From Dimorphilus gyrociliatus (Eukaryota > Annelida > Polychaeta > Dinophilidae): 64,000 bases of DNA. The DNA lies in the NCBI GenBank assembly GCA_904063045.1, contig CAJFCJ010000006.1, forward strand, positions 3,426,408-3,490,407, in the 5' to 3' direction. Shown here piece by piece: positions 1 through 10,673 of the stretch (positions within the stretch are counted from its first letter, which is position 1; every line of letters begins with the position of its first letter). The notes beneath the pieces are model-generated. The model searched no databases. It saw nothing but the letters and a program-made list of their open reading frames with translations, and was not told where the DNA came from. Made by a program: the position numbers and the translations under genes.

Positions 1-2
1 TA

Positions 3-1764
3 TTCGCCCAGCGTCATGATTACAACGTTGATCCGAATCAAGTGAGTAGGAAATTGTTTACTGCGAAGACAACGGAGACGTTGATCGATATTTAGACGCC
101 TTAAGAATGACGTCGCTGTAGATCGAATACAAAGACCGGCATTCCTAATGAGCTTTTCTCTTACTCTCTGTCACTGTCGCTCCAATGTTTTATTTTAACT
201 ATGAGAGTAATCAAATTCCCTTATTTTTAGCTACTTTTCTTTCTGTTTTTATTCGTGTATACCTTTAAGCTCCAATTCGTTAACAGGAACTTCTAGCATT
301 AGGTTGGAGTAATACGATATCTTCCTTCTTTAATTGCTATGCTTGCTGCGCTTCCTTGTCGAGGAGTAGTGTTCAAGAATCAGTGGGTGGAAAGACACAG
401 GTGAACCATACATAATAGTCATTAATAAGTCAACAAAGATATACTAAAATATTAATACACATCCTTATAGCTTGCTGGTTTGTTCTCGTGTGCATTAATT
501 CTAATAGTCCTACTAGCCGCTGGTCCACTTTTTCAGCCATTACCAAAAGTATGCAATGATATATTCGAATACTAATCGTTTATTAATTAATAACAAAAAT
601 TAATTATGTTTATGTCTTTCAAATTTACCTTTTATTTCTTTCTATCAAGTGTGTTCTCGCATCCATCATAGTCGTTGCTATCAAGAGCCTATTCAGTCAA
701 TTTAAAGAACTAAAGCCTCTGTGGAAGACCTGCAAATACGACTTTGTAATTTGTTTTATTTTTATTAATCCTTGCCATTTCCGTTTTTCAATCTATAGTC
801 TTTTTTTTTCTATTCTTTCGTGAAATTAATTTTTCTTTTTTTTACTCTTATTTCCACATACTCAACGAATAGTTGGTTTGGATTGTGGCCTTTGTCGGAG
901 TCGTTATCTTGGACGTGGACATTGGTTTAGGTTTAGGAGTCATGTTCTCCCTACTAACAGTCGCATTTCGGTCTCATTATTCAAAAGTTCGAATTTTGGG
1001 AGTTGTTCCTGGCTCGGAATTGTATACAGATTTTAATGATACAAAAACTGTAGAAGAACTTCCAGGATTAAAGATATTGAAATTAGAGAATCCGTTAAAT
1101 CATATAAGCAGCCAACCATTTAAAAGTAGAGTTTATCATTTATCTGGAATAAACCCGGAAAAAAAGAAGAAAGAAGTATTAAGGAAACCGACAGCGTCAA
1201 CTACGGATGATAAACAGGTAATAAATCAACATTAATTCTATGTTGGTAATTAATCAGGATTTTCGAAGGATTCTATCACAGCGGAACTAGCTGAGAATGG
1301 TTTATCAGAGGCGGATGCACTGCACAGAAATAGCTTAAAAACAATTATTTTCGATTGTTCCGCAATTGCACACATGGATTCTGCCGGTCTTCATTGTCTC
1401 CTAAATGTAAGTAACCTATTTCATTAGAACAGAAAAACCACTTAAGACAATAAAACACATTTACATATCCGATTCATTTTCGTTTAGTTAATGAATGATT
1501 ACAAAGCCGTCGATATAACCGTTTTGTTGGCTTGTTGCACAAGTACGTTTGATTATGATTAATATGTATTTTTTAATTGTAACAAATATGATCATATGTT
1601 TACAAGGTCCGACTAGAAACATGCTGCGAACTGTTGAATCTCTATGGGATGACTGGCGACATCTGGTATTTAATACTGTACACGATGCCGTTTTGTTTCA
1701 TTATTATGGGAGAGAAACTGAAAAGTTGGAAGTTCACGTTCGATCAAGCAATACAAATGTGTAG
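3..1764 (+). CDS. SLC26-family anion transporter, 3' part (5' end outside window)
   Basis: Sulfate/anion exchanger of the SLC26 (SulP) family, a plasma-membrane multi-pass transporter with a cytosolic STAS domain. Eight exons join in phase: 3-41, 287-400, 471-548, 650-745, 873-1217, 1269-1406, 1488-1542 and 1607-1764. The signature is clear: FAQRHDYNVDPNQ joins ELLALGWSN, then SLSRSSVQESVGGKTQ, the family's sulfate-transporter motif. Later exons give the last membrane spans (ILDVDIGLGLGVMFSLLTV) and a STAS domain with the nucleotide-loop-like FDCSAIAHMDSAGL and the closing NTVHDAVLFH. The linker between STAS halves is short and basic. Introns are 50-245 nt. The N-terminal half lies off the left edge, so the paralogue cannot be assigned. 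Family certain, subfamily unknown. Confidence 0.93.
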
Positions 1765-3000
1765 GCGAACACATTTATATCTATTTTTCTTAGAAAAAGA
1801 TAGTGAATCTCTTCAAGCCCCCCCCCCCCCCCCACTCCTCACACCCTTATTCTTCTTTCCCTTTTCTCTAATGTACATTTCAAACAAAAATAATTGAATG
1901 TTTTCCTTCTACCCTTCTATATTTTGTACATATTTCTTTCAGGTAAACTTATGAAAGTTGCATCCCTAATATATCTATATAAGTATAGATATACCTAGAT
2001 ATAATTAGCATATTCTAGCGTAATATTCAAAAAGAATTCCATACTTATCTATTACTTTTTATTTTTGTTATGATAAAATATTTTGACTTTCAAAGAATAT
2101 TTTATTATCAAAGTTGTTAGGATTAAAAAAAACAAAAAGTAGTTTTCGTAGAAACTAATGCTTCTTAATTATTCGAAGAAAAGAAAACAAAAGTATTCGA
2201 TAGCAGACGACGCTAATAATTATATATACATATAAATTTATATAAATATATAAAATAAGAACGTCTTTTTTGTTACAGAATTAATCCTTCTTAAAAACTG
2301 TTGAGAAGCTTTTTTCTATAATAAAAAAAGAGAACGAAATTCCAGAGATATCTTAAGAAAGTTAGAAATTTTACATACTGTAAACTATAAAAACAATTTG
2401 AGATGGATTTTATCTATCTAATCTATTTCGCAGTGGTTACAAACCTATCAAAATCATAGATTAAACTAAAAGAACTTAGTTATCAGTAGATATTGGATAT
2501 GCATGAAGAATTATTTTGTATTATTATTAAAATTTTAAGGTGTCAACTTTCATAAGACCTGGATTATATTTGTAGTTCTATCTATGTGGTATATATATTA
2601 TATATATAAGGATATATATATATATATATAAGATACTTCGTTTTTTTCAGAAGTGACATGCAAACTTGAAGCACAATGAATTGTTGATTTTAGGTATGAT
2701 TCATATAGTGATACAATAGTATTCCTGCATGACCGTTCTGCATTAGGATTAGTTTAATAGGAATTTTGTTGTTATATACAGTATCTAATTCAGAAAATGC
2801 TTTGTTAAGTGAAAAAAAAATAATAGGTCAAGGTATATAGATTTTATTTCAGAACGGATTAAAATTGCCGTTTTGTTTTATTTTCTTTTTTTTATGTTTT
2901 AATTTTTTCTTTTTTGCTTGTTTTACAAAATACTAAAATAGGTAATAAATAGAGCAAACAAAAAAAAAAGAGAGAGAGAGAGAATGAAATGCATAACAAT
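1765..3000. other. Intergenic, probably the SLC26 3' UTR side
   Basis: No coding exon is supported. It contains a run of about 15 C at 1820-1834, a long TA-rich dinucleotide stretch near 2590-2632 and an AG run near 2970-2982. These are low-complexity sequence only. Confidence 0.5.
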
Positions 3001-3822
3001 TCACCAAAAAAATTTAGTGTTAGCAAAATTATCTTTCACAAAAGTTGCCCAATTATCCGTACTCAATCTTCGACAATGAAGTTTCTCTGTTGCGTGCCGG
3101 AGTACAGCGAACCATTTGCTGTTATGTAAAAAGAAAAATAAGAAATATCGTAAATTGTTATTCAATATTAAATTATCGTATGGAAATTTTTCTCCCGAAA
3201 AATTGTTGTTTACCTCGAGTGCACAATACGACCAACTAACTTCACGTCATTTTCAAAAGCTTTGCATAAGCGTTTCTGTTTTGTTGCGCATTCAAATATG
3301 ATATTCTTCAGTCTTTTTTTCATGTGTGAATGCATGCATGGTCCTTTCCAGCTGGAAAGCTGCGATGCTTTTTTAGTAGTGCACGATTTCGTTGTCGTAA
3401 GCCAGTTGTTTACCTATTTACGAATTAAAAATAATATGCAAATAAGCTGTGTTCTTCGGAAAAATAAAGTTGATAATCTATTTTTAGAGTTATTTTCCTT
3501 TATTTTTACTACAAGTACATACCAGTTTTGAAGTCGAATGACTATGGTCGAAGATCTCATTAAATAATCTTATGCCACAATTGCCCCTGCGGTCATTCCT
3601 AGGTCGAACTTTTTTGTACCAAGAGAAAGAAGTTGAAAGATTATCGGAAAAGAAAAAACGAAAGAAGATAAATGATAAATTAGATAAATAGGATCAAACA
3701 AGTTACTTACTTTTAGCTAAGGATTTAGTTTTTCTCCCATCAATAGACGCTACTATAAGGGCGGCGAAAACTAAAGCAGAAGCTATAGCTTTACCGGTAT
3801 CCATAGCCGAATTCAAACGCAT
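3001..3822 (-). CDS. Unrecognised secreted six-cysteine protein, four exons
   Basis: A 171-residue protein reconstructed from four short exons: 3711-3822, 3523-3608, 3214-3413 and 3001-3118. The donors are GTAAGT, GTATGT and GTAAAC; the last acceptor has a strong pyrimidine tract. Three introns in phases 1, 0 and 2 all restore the same frame, which is hard to get by chance. Residues 7-29 form a signal peptide (MDTGKAIASALVFAALIVAS); a second in-frame Met six codons upstream gives the 171-residue count. The mature part is basic, starts with a dibasic-rich segment (RPRNDRR) and has cysteines at 48, 77, 92, 108, 116 and 148. I do not recognise the family; spacing does not fit Kunitz, saposin, insulin or CHH patterns. 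It could be a secreted peptide hormone, cytokine-like factor or defence peptide. Exons are too short to stand out individually. Confidence 0.6.
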
Positions 3823-4420
3823 TAAAAAATGGCCAGACGAATCAGCGACAAGGCTAAAGATCGAATCACGTGTATCCCGAATGATCTTGTAGTAAACAAC
3901 TCTGAACGGAGCTTAGGTAAAAAGGGCAACTAATAAATTTCCATATCAACTACACGTTTTAACACGTTTGTCTTCCTAGAATCTTTAGAAAATTGGTTGT
4001 TTACTTTTATATTTACAAAATGCCTATTAGTAATGTACTTCTTCAAGTTCATATTTCGTAGATAGCTTGATCCTATCAGCCAGGGCAGTGTCATGTTTAC
4101 TATAATTAATACTTGATTACTCCCTTTATTATTCAAAGCAGGGGATTTAAAGTTCATTAATCATTTAAAGACTGGTGAAAAGAGTGCGCTGTAAACAGAG
4201 CAAAAAAGTGTGGCTGTACACTTAAGATTTGTACTTTCAAACTTCGTTTATTTTTTGCACTGATTTCCCTTTTATAACAATAGTTGACTTAAACCGAGAA
4301 TAGAGGCTGTCGTTGAACTTTCATTGCGATTTAGAAAATGAAGAATTATAATCTGAATTGTAATTTGCGTGGGTTTAAACAAAATACATAATTTGTCAAT
4401 TAAAATCTTAGCTTGAAGCT
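3823..4420. other. Intergenic region
   Basis: Upstream flank of the secreted-protein gene and downstream flank of HARS. An open frame on the minus strand at 3930-4157 shows no family similarity or splice context. I see nothing else. Confidence 0.5.
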
Positions 4421-4426
4421 TTTATT
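4421..4426 (-). terminator. AATAAA polyadenylation signal of HARS
   Basis: The minus strand reads AATAAA about 80 nt beyond the HARS stop codon, at the distance expected for 3' end formation. Confidence 0.55.
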
Positions 4427-4504
4427 GGTAGTGACATATAACAAAATAAATAATTTAATCAACTTTTTGAAAATGTAGCGAATAAACCTAAAGAATTCCA
4501 ATTG

Positions 4505-7500
4505 TTATTTTTGTAAACAGGTCGATAGTTCTTTCCTAATTTCTTCAATCATGTTTTCTCTTGGGACTGCACGCTGTGAAAAGACACAGATTTAAGCTAA
4601 ATATAGATTAAAAAATCGGATGTTACAGACCTCCTCCCTGGTCGAAACGTTTCGCAACTTAACAATTTTCTGCTCTAACTCTGACTGTCCGATAATTACA
4701 CAAAGTGGAATTCCATTTTCTTCACAGTATTGAAATTGATTTAATAATTTCGGATTCTTCTTGTAAGATTGCTCAGTTTTAATATCAGCATCCCATAATA
4801 AAGTGCATAGTTCCATTCGCTGATCTAATAAATTCTTTTGGGCAGCAGCAACAAATACCTCAGTTTCAGTTGTTCGAACACTCAACTTCTCCCTTTTTGC
4901 CTTGGCCTCTAATATAGAGAAAATTCTCTCAACTCCAATCGACAATCCTACACAAGGAACAGTTTTTTGCTTAGCAGCAAACATTCCTACAAGATTATCG
5001 TATCGACCGCCTCCGCATACGCTACCAACACCAACAACTTCGCTGTCAGAAGATTCATTAACTTTTGTACCCAACAAGACAGCTTCATAAATAACGCCAG
5101 TATAATAATCAAGCCCCCTAGCTAAGCTCAAATCGAAAGAAACACGATCCTCCATGCCAAATAGTTGGCAATATTTCAATAATAATTTCATATCTTTTAG
5201 ACCCTCAACCGTTCTTTTATCTCCCATGAGACGCTCGTCCGCTTCTAGTTTTGAGATAAGATCTGCACCTCCTTTTAGAGAAACGTATTCACCAATAAGA
5301 TCGGCAACTTGGGGATCAAGACCTTTTTCTTCGACCATTTCCAAACGTACATCTTCCCAGAACGTCTGAAATCGAAATTATAAAAGTTTTAACATTAAAG
5401 GGTTTTTAAAAGTAAAAATGTAAAATACCTTATCTAGCTTATCAACAGCTGAACAAATGGGCCTAAATTTATCCTCGGGTACTCCGCAGGTGGCAAATAT
5501 ACCATCTAAAATTTTTCTATGGTTTACTTTCACAATATAAGGACCAACATCAAGGCCACCCAATATCTCATGGACAATTCTTAAACATTCCGCATCAGGA
5601 ACCATAGGATCAAATTGACCAGCGATATCGAAATCCTGAAATAAAAACAAGTTTAAACAGTGTTTAATGTTGTTTTTTTGTTCGCTTACGCATTGATAAA
5701 ATTCTCGATACCGCCCCCTGGTCATAGCTGGATTGTCCCTTCGGTAGACCTTGGCAATATGATATCTTTATAAGAAACAAGTTCATGGTCAGAAAAACAC
5801 TGGTTTGCATGGTTTATCACTCACCTTTTTATATTATCAATTTTATTCATAGCCACGTATCGGGCAAAAGGCACAGTTAAGTCATAACGAAGAGATAATA
5901 TTTCTCCTCCCTGATCGGCTAAATCGTATATTAATTTTGAATCTTCTCCATATTTTCCGGTTAGAGTATCTTTTAATTCGAACACAGGAGTGTCTATGGT
6001 TTCAGCCCCATGGCGTTTGAAAGTGGAAACAATAACTTGAAAGACTTTTTCCCTCAACGCCATGTCCTTCGGGCTGTAATCACGGGTACCCTATTTGCAA
6101 AAACGAAAGAAATATATAAACGAAATCGATGTAGATTCTTTTTTAATCAAATTCACTTTTTTTTTTTTTTTGTAGTTCAATTATATTTTTTTGTTTGATT
6201 TTATATATCAAAATATTTACTTTGCCAGTTTTAAGGACGAATTTTTTAGGTCCTTCTCTTTCTTGCAACTCCGACTTAAGTTTCAAGAGCTTTTGAACTT
6301 CCTCATTGATCTATTAAAAACACAATAGAAACAATTAATTACATGTTCAATTTTTAAACATAAATGACGAATTACTAAGATAATAGATATACAGTATAAA
6401 TAAATAAATAAAAATTGAGAAAAAACTTTTGCATTGTCCATTTTTCGATTCTCACCTGAGGGATAGTTCGTCTAGAGAAGAAACGAACACTACGTACGAT
6501 ACTAATCATATTTGTAAAGTCTGTAAGAGAAAAATAACTAAATGGAAAGAAAAATAAGCAATTTTTTTAAAGACAATGCAAAATTTTTTTCTGCTACTCC
6601 AGTAAAAATGTCGAACCTTTTGTTTGAAACCACACGGTTTTTGAACACGAAGTAGTTGAATACCTTCTCCTATTTTGACTAGTTCTCTATATAAATTATA
6701 TTGTTGGTTGAAAATGGCATCATATTGGGCGATATATTCATATTTTTCTTTCTGAATATTCTCAAAACAAGAATTTCGCAGATCTACAACCGGCGCCATC
6801 GCTATCCAACTAAGTGAAAACGAACACTTCTACTCCACGTTTTATAGTCCGTATGTTAATTAATTCTAAGAATTTGTTAAAAACTTTTCCTCAAAATTGA
6901 GCACTATTAGCAAAATGACAGTATCTCTGTTCGAGTTCGATCAAAAGAATGAAGATAGTAGAAAACGCAACGACTTTTTATCGCATTTAAGATTTCATCA
7001 TCCATTCTGACAAGCACATGGTGGCGCTCGATATCATTTCTATAGCATGAGCATTATATTATATAGGTCTTTCGACTGATTTAAAGTTGCGTCATGCTCA
7101 TACGTTAACCTAGTAAAACACGAGTTTGACATATTTTATTTCAGATAAAAACGATTACAAGTCACTTATTGGCTTCACTTGCGAAAAGAAAGTGAGCTTC
7201 ATGTAAACAATTCCGTATCGCTTACAAAGATAGCAAATTTCTTAAATAAATAAGATAATTTTAAATAAGCGACGACTTTTATTAACAAATCACAGATAAA
7301 GAATAATCGTAAAGAATACAAAATTTCTAAATTCTATATATAGACTTATTTAAAATTGGTTTTTATCTCAAATAACATACGTTGTCGAGAGATGGCATCG
7401 CTGTAAATTTTTAAAGGAAGCGGTTTAAATTGAAATTAAACATATGCCTGATGCCACAACCGACAAATTGAAGTTATGAAAAACATTAATATTTACTCTT

Positions 7501-8275
7501 CATGTGTATACAGAATACAAAAAGTAATTATTTAACATTTTTTCTATTTATCTTATTAATTATAAAACTAGCACCTGCTCCAGAGTTAATAACTCTTTTC
7601 TTTTAAAATTAAGATACAATTGACTAGCAATGTTATCTACTATTTAATATATCTTTAATCTAGCTTAAAAACTACTACTGAGGATGTTCATGATAAGTGG
7701 AACAATTCTTTTTTTTTCATTTCATCCATACACTCACACACACACTCAAAATTCAAAGTTCAATGGTTATAAGGAACATTTCTTGGATTACTGATCGTAT
7801 CTCTTTCAACAAATGCGGCTATGAGTGATAGGTTCAATTGAAAGAGACGTACTCTAACTGATCTGATGTCCGTGTACGGCTTTTTTAGCATTTATCAAAG
7901 TCTCATAATGAAATTACGCTATGGCCTGTAAAAGTAATTTTAAATATTGGACAGCAAAGAAGAGCATACTGATCTGATTTCATTTCGTACAAATGTTAAA
8001 TTCAATTTCAGTAATTCGATAACTCTTTAAACTTGATTTTTGACAACATAGTTAGAGTATATGTCTATAAGAGAATGATGCAATATGCCGCATGGTTTCA
8101 AAAGGTTAGCCATTTATACAGATAGTAGGTGATTTATTGAAAAAATACTCAAACTCAATTAAAGATCATAACATACTTGTTCAATTGGTGCTTTTTCTCC
8201 TTTTAATTTTCTTACTAAATTACCCTGTTCAGTAATTCTTTTCTCAAGATCGGTGTCACGTCTAGCATCCGCCAT
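4505..8275 (-). CDS. HARS1: Histidyl-tRNA synthetase with alternative first exons
   Basis: Class II aminoacyl-tRNA synthetase that charges tRNA-His. Shared exons are 6221-6310, 5825-6090, 5690-5765, 5430-5635 (end uncertain by one base, probably 5429), 4631-5365 and 4505-4573. Core motifs: GTRDY at the start, motif 2 [19 protein letters not shown], the histidine loop [10 protein letters not shown], motif 3 [12 protein letters not shown], and the anticodon-binding domain with KKNPKLLNQ. Two first exons splice in phase 0 to the same second exon. The far one (8177-8275) encodes a WHEP helix, [14 protein letters not shown], joining [12 protein letters not shown] with the same spacing as human HARS1, and gives about 513 residues. 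The near one (6456-6509) encodes a basic presequence, [18 protein letters not shown], and gives about 498 residues for mitochondria. One gene therefore probably supplies both compartments. Confidence 0.95.
6456..6509 (-). other. HARS1: HARS alternative first exon, mitochondrial presequence
   Basis: ATG followed by 18 codons rich in Arg and hydrophobic residues with no acidic residue, a typical mitochondrial targeting helix. It ends CAG at a GTGAGA donor and joins exon 2 in phase 0. The acceptor cttacag lies 11 nt upstream of the ATG, so it is part of a spliced leader exon. Confidence 0.8.
6506..6799 (-). CDS. Small open frame overlapping the mitochondrial HARS start (ATGA)
   Basis: An ATG at 6799 opens a frame of 97 codons that ends TGA at 6508-6506, overlapping the HARS mitochondrial ATG at 6509-6507. 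An in-frame 96-nt intron (6521-6616) may be removed, giving 65 residues with the same end. The protein is unrecognised; it has a charged helical stretch and an LYRELVK segment near residue 37. Three readings are possible: a separate small protein on a dicistronic mRNA, an upstream reading frame that tunes mitochondrial HARS translation, or a third HARS first exon, since its donor at 6616 is phase 0 and could join the exon beginning INEEV. The sequence alone cannot decide. Confidence 0.4.
   Translation of the reverse strand: MAPVVDLRNSCFENIQKEKYEYIAQYDAIFNQQYNLYRELVKIGEGIQLLRVQKPCGFKQKVRHFYWSSRKKFCIVFKKIAYFSFHLVIFLLQTLQI
6800..8176 (-). other. Long first intron of cytosolic HARS / internal promoter region
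   Basis: Between the cytosolic first exon and the open frame at 6799 there are 1.4 kb without a supported exon, far longer than the 50-100 nt introns elsewhere in the gene. It most likely contains the promoter for the mitochondrial transcript. No motif stands out. Confidence 0.5.
8177..8275 (-). other. HARS1: HARS alternative first exon, cytosolic WHEP domain
   Basis: Thirty-three codons beginning [20 protein letters not shown] and ending at a GTATGT donor in phase 0. Joined to the exon at 6310 it completes a WHEP helix-turn-helix with the same length as human HARS1, which assigns it to HARS although it lies 1.9 kb away. Confidence 0.85.
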
Positions 8276-8702
8276 GTTTATCCGGGAAACCTGGCTTACG
8301 CAAGTTTTATTCAATGTCAAAATGAAAGAAATTTTATATTTGCTTTTTATAAAAAAAATATTATTCTACTTATTTTTAAGATTTTGATTTAGAAAATCTT
8401 TTAAAAAATATTTTTTTTTTATGAACTTCCGTTTTCCTAACTAAGGTCAATTTTCAAGGTCATTTTATTTGCGGCAGTTTCTTCGAATAAACTGGGAATC
8501 TGCTTTAACTATTTGGGTATTTAAAGGTTAATGCATATATTTTTAAAGGGCAGATAACATCTTTCGATTAGATGCGAACCTAGCGAATCATTTCACATTA
8601 ATATTTATTATTTCTCACCTATTCCCGAAATATACACCAATTTTCCGTTTAATTAAGTAATATAAAGAAGGACTACGTTTCTATTTCAGCTACTAGAAAA
8701 AT
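8276..8702. other. Bidirectional promoter region HARS / COQ2
   Basis: 427 bp between divergent start codons. It is AT-rich, with no recognisable site. Confidence 0.4.
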
Positions 8703-10598
8703 ATGGCTACAGGTTTATTGTTCAGAGCAGGCACTTCATTACTTAGACCTTGTGCCAGGAGTCTACCTGCCTCCCATCCTGCAACATTCTTCAACTTGGG
8801 TACAATACAATCAGTGACCATAAATCGTCTTCAACTAGACAAACAGGAAAAATTAACTTTTGTTGACTACAAGAAAAGGACTTTGTCATCATTATCTCTA
8901 AGCTCATTGGTGAAATCATGTCCACCAGCATATCAGCCGTATTTGAATCTAATAAGATTCGATAAACCTATCGGAACTTGGCTGTTATTCCTGCCATGCA
9001 CCTGGGCAATTGCTCTCTCAACACCGGCAGGCTCGCTGCCTAGTTTATACATGCTGGGCGTATTCGGATTGGGTTCTTTTTTGATGAGATCATCTGGTTG
9101 CATAGTAAATGATCTTTGGGATAGGGACTTCGATAGGCAGGTAGAAATGAAAATATTCGGCAGCTGTTTCTTTTTTAAAGTTCTGCATCTAATAGGATCA
9201 TGACCTTAAAATGCCTTGCAGGTAGCTCGCACTAAAAGTAGACCTTTGGCAAGTGGAGATTTGTCGTCTTTCCAAGCTCTTTGCTTTCTAGGCCTAAACC
9301 TCAGCGCTGCACTAGCAATATTACTTTCCTTTAACTTGTATACGTAAGTTTTTAATTTATTTATCTATTCTTTCTTTCCTTTTTATAAAAGATTTTTATT
9401 GTTTACAGAATTAAATTGGGATTTCTAGCAATGGTTCCTGTTATTCTATACCCCTTGGCGAAACGGTTTACCTACTGGCCTCAGGCCGTGTTAGGTAGGA
9501 AATCATTGAGAGAATTATTAAATAATAATCGTCGTATATAGTATCGATATCTTACTCTTTTCGTTTGTTTAAATTTTAGTGTTAGAAAGCAGGAGCGTTT
9601 AAAAAAGTTCATTAGCGTAATATATACAATTTACAGGCTGTACTCTAAACCTGGGCGTACTGATATCTTGGAGCGCCATACACGCTTCACTAACATCTCC
9701 CGCCATTCTCCTTTACACGAGCAGTATTCTGTGGACGATGTTTTACGACTCAGTTTATGCGCATCAGGTCAGATCGATAGAGAACCAAAGATGGCGCCTA
9801 TAATTAAACTTTTTTTAAAAGAAAATAAAAACTAATACTTCAGCTAAAAAATTTCCGTATAAGAAAGTCAAAAATAATCAGACATGAAAATTTCTCTTTA
9901 ATTTCCGCAGGAGTTACTTTCAATTGGGGATGCATGATGGGATGGTCAGCAACCCACGGAACTTGCCTTTGGTCAGCTGTTTTGCCTTTATACTTTGCAG
10001 GATTTTCCTGGACAATTCTTTATGATACAATTTACGCCCATCAGGTTTCATTTCATTTTGCTTTTACAAATTGGCGCCATTTTTGGGAGTAATAGCGGGG
10101 GTGTTTTCACCCACGCAACATCCCCCTTATCATTTCTCTTAAATTAATGACAATTATCAAATGTCTAAAATTTCTATTTCTTTTGTATAAATATAAATAG
10201 GATAAAGAAGATGATGCTTTAATTGGTGTCAAATCTACGGCCTTATTATTCGGGGATAAGTCGAAGATCTGGCTAACAGGGTTTGCAGGGGTGATGATTA
10301 GTGGCTTAGTAGCGACTGGAGTCGTGTGCAATCAGACGTGGCCGTATTTTGCAGGGGTCTGCGCCGTAGGCGCTCATTTGGCATGGCAAGTAAGTGAATA
10401 ATTTAACGGAAGACGAATGAAAAGCCAAGTGCAATTATTCCCTCTCAGATAGGTACTGTTCGGCTAGACGTTAATGATGATTGTGCAGCGAAATTTCGCT
10501 CCAACAAGTCACTCGGCCTTCTGCTATTCGCTTCCATTATGCTAGGCAATTTAATGAAGGAGGAAGAAAAAGCGGACAATTTAGAAGAAACTAAATGA
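8703..10598 (+). CDS. COQ2: 4-hydroxybenzoate polyprenyltransferase with mutually exclusive exons
   Basis: Mitochondrial inner-membrane prenyltransferase that attaches the polyprenyl tail to the quinone ring precursor. Exons: 8703-9140, 9222-9343, 9409-9494, then one of 9637-9767 or 9911-10044, then 10201-10389 and 10449-10598. The isoform with 9911-10044 is 372 residues. A presequence of about 75 residues precedes [21 protein letters not shown]; the first Asp-rich motif is [11 protein letters not shown] and the second is [13 protein letters not shown]. Splicing phases force the choice: joining both alternative exons gives a stop after eight codons, and skipping both gives a stop at the next exon (GGA TAA). 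The gene converges on the GABA receptor gene with only 75 bp between stop codons. Confidence 0.95.
9637..9767 (+). other. COQ2: COQ2 alternative exon, divergent copy (e-type)
   Basis: A 131-nt exon flanked by ttacag and GTCAGA. It encodes a second version of the region around the second Asp-rich motif, with NLG where the usual enzyme has NWG and YTSSILW where it has YFAGFSW, but ending in the same YAHQ. Incoming phase 1 and outgoing phase 0 match the other copy. Confidence 0.88.
9911..10044 (+). other. COQ2: COQ2 alternative exon, canonical copy (a-type)
   Basis: A 134-nt exon whose product ([30 protein letters not shown]) closely matches the ubiquinone-type COQ2 of vertebrates. It uses the same phases as the copy 143 bp upstream. 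Confidence 0.9.
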
Positions 10599-10607
10599 TT
10601 GTATTGT

Positions 10608-10613
10608 AATAAA
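10608..10613 (+). terminator. AATAAA polyadenylation signal of COQ2
   Basis: AATAAA begins ten bases after the COQ2 stop codon, implying an extremely short 3' UTR and reflecting the compact convergent layout. Confidence 0.6.
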
Positions 10614-10673
10614 TGAGAAAATTGTTTCCTGTTTTTCTTACTACGATTCTGTCAAATAATGATTATGAGGATG

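Noticed and set aside
2590-2632. TA-rich repeat as a possible transposon end
   Set aside because: Only simple dinucleotide repetition; no inverted repeat structure or target duplication.
3930-4157. 75-codon minus-strand open frame
   Set aside because: No recognisable motif, no splice partners; AT-rich intergenic sequence gives frames of this length by chance.
6617-6799. Reading 6617-6799 as the cytosolic WHEP exon of HARS
   Set aside because: The exon at 8177-8275 fits the WHEP domain better, with identical spacing to human HARS1; the nearer frame would add two residues and lacks the QGxxVRxLK pattern.
9494-9911. Idea that the extra COQ2 exon is a decayed duplicate
   Set aside because: It keeps splice sites, phase, frame and the YAHQ end, and its changes match the pattern of a functional alternative exon rather than decay.
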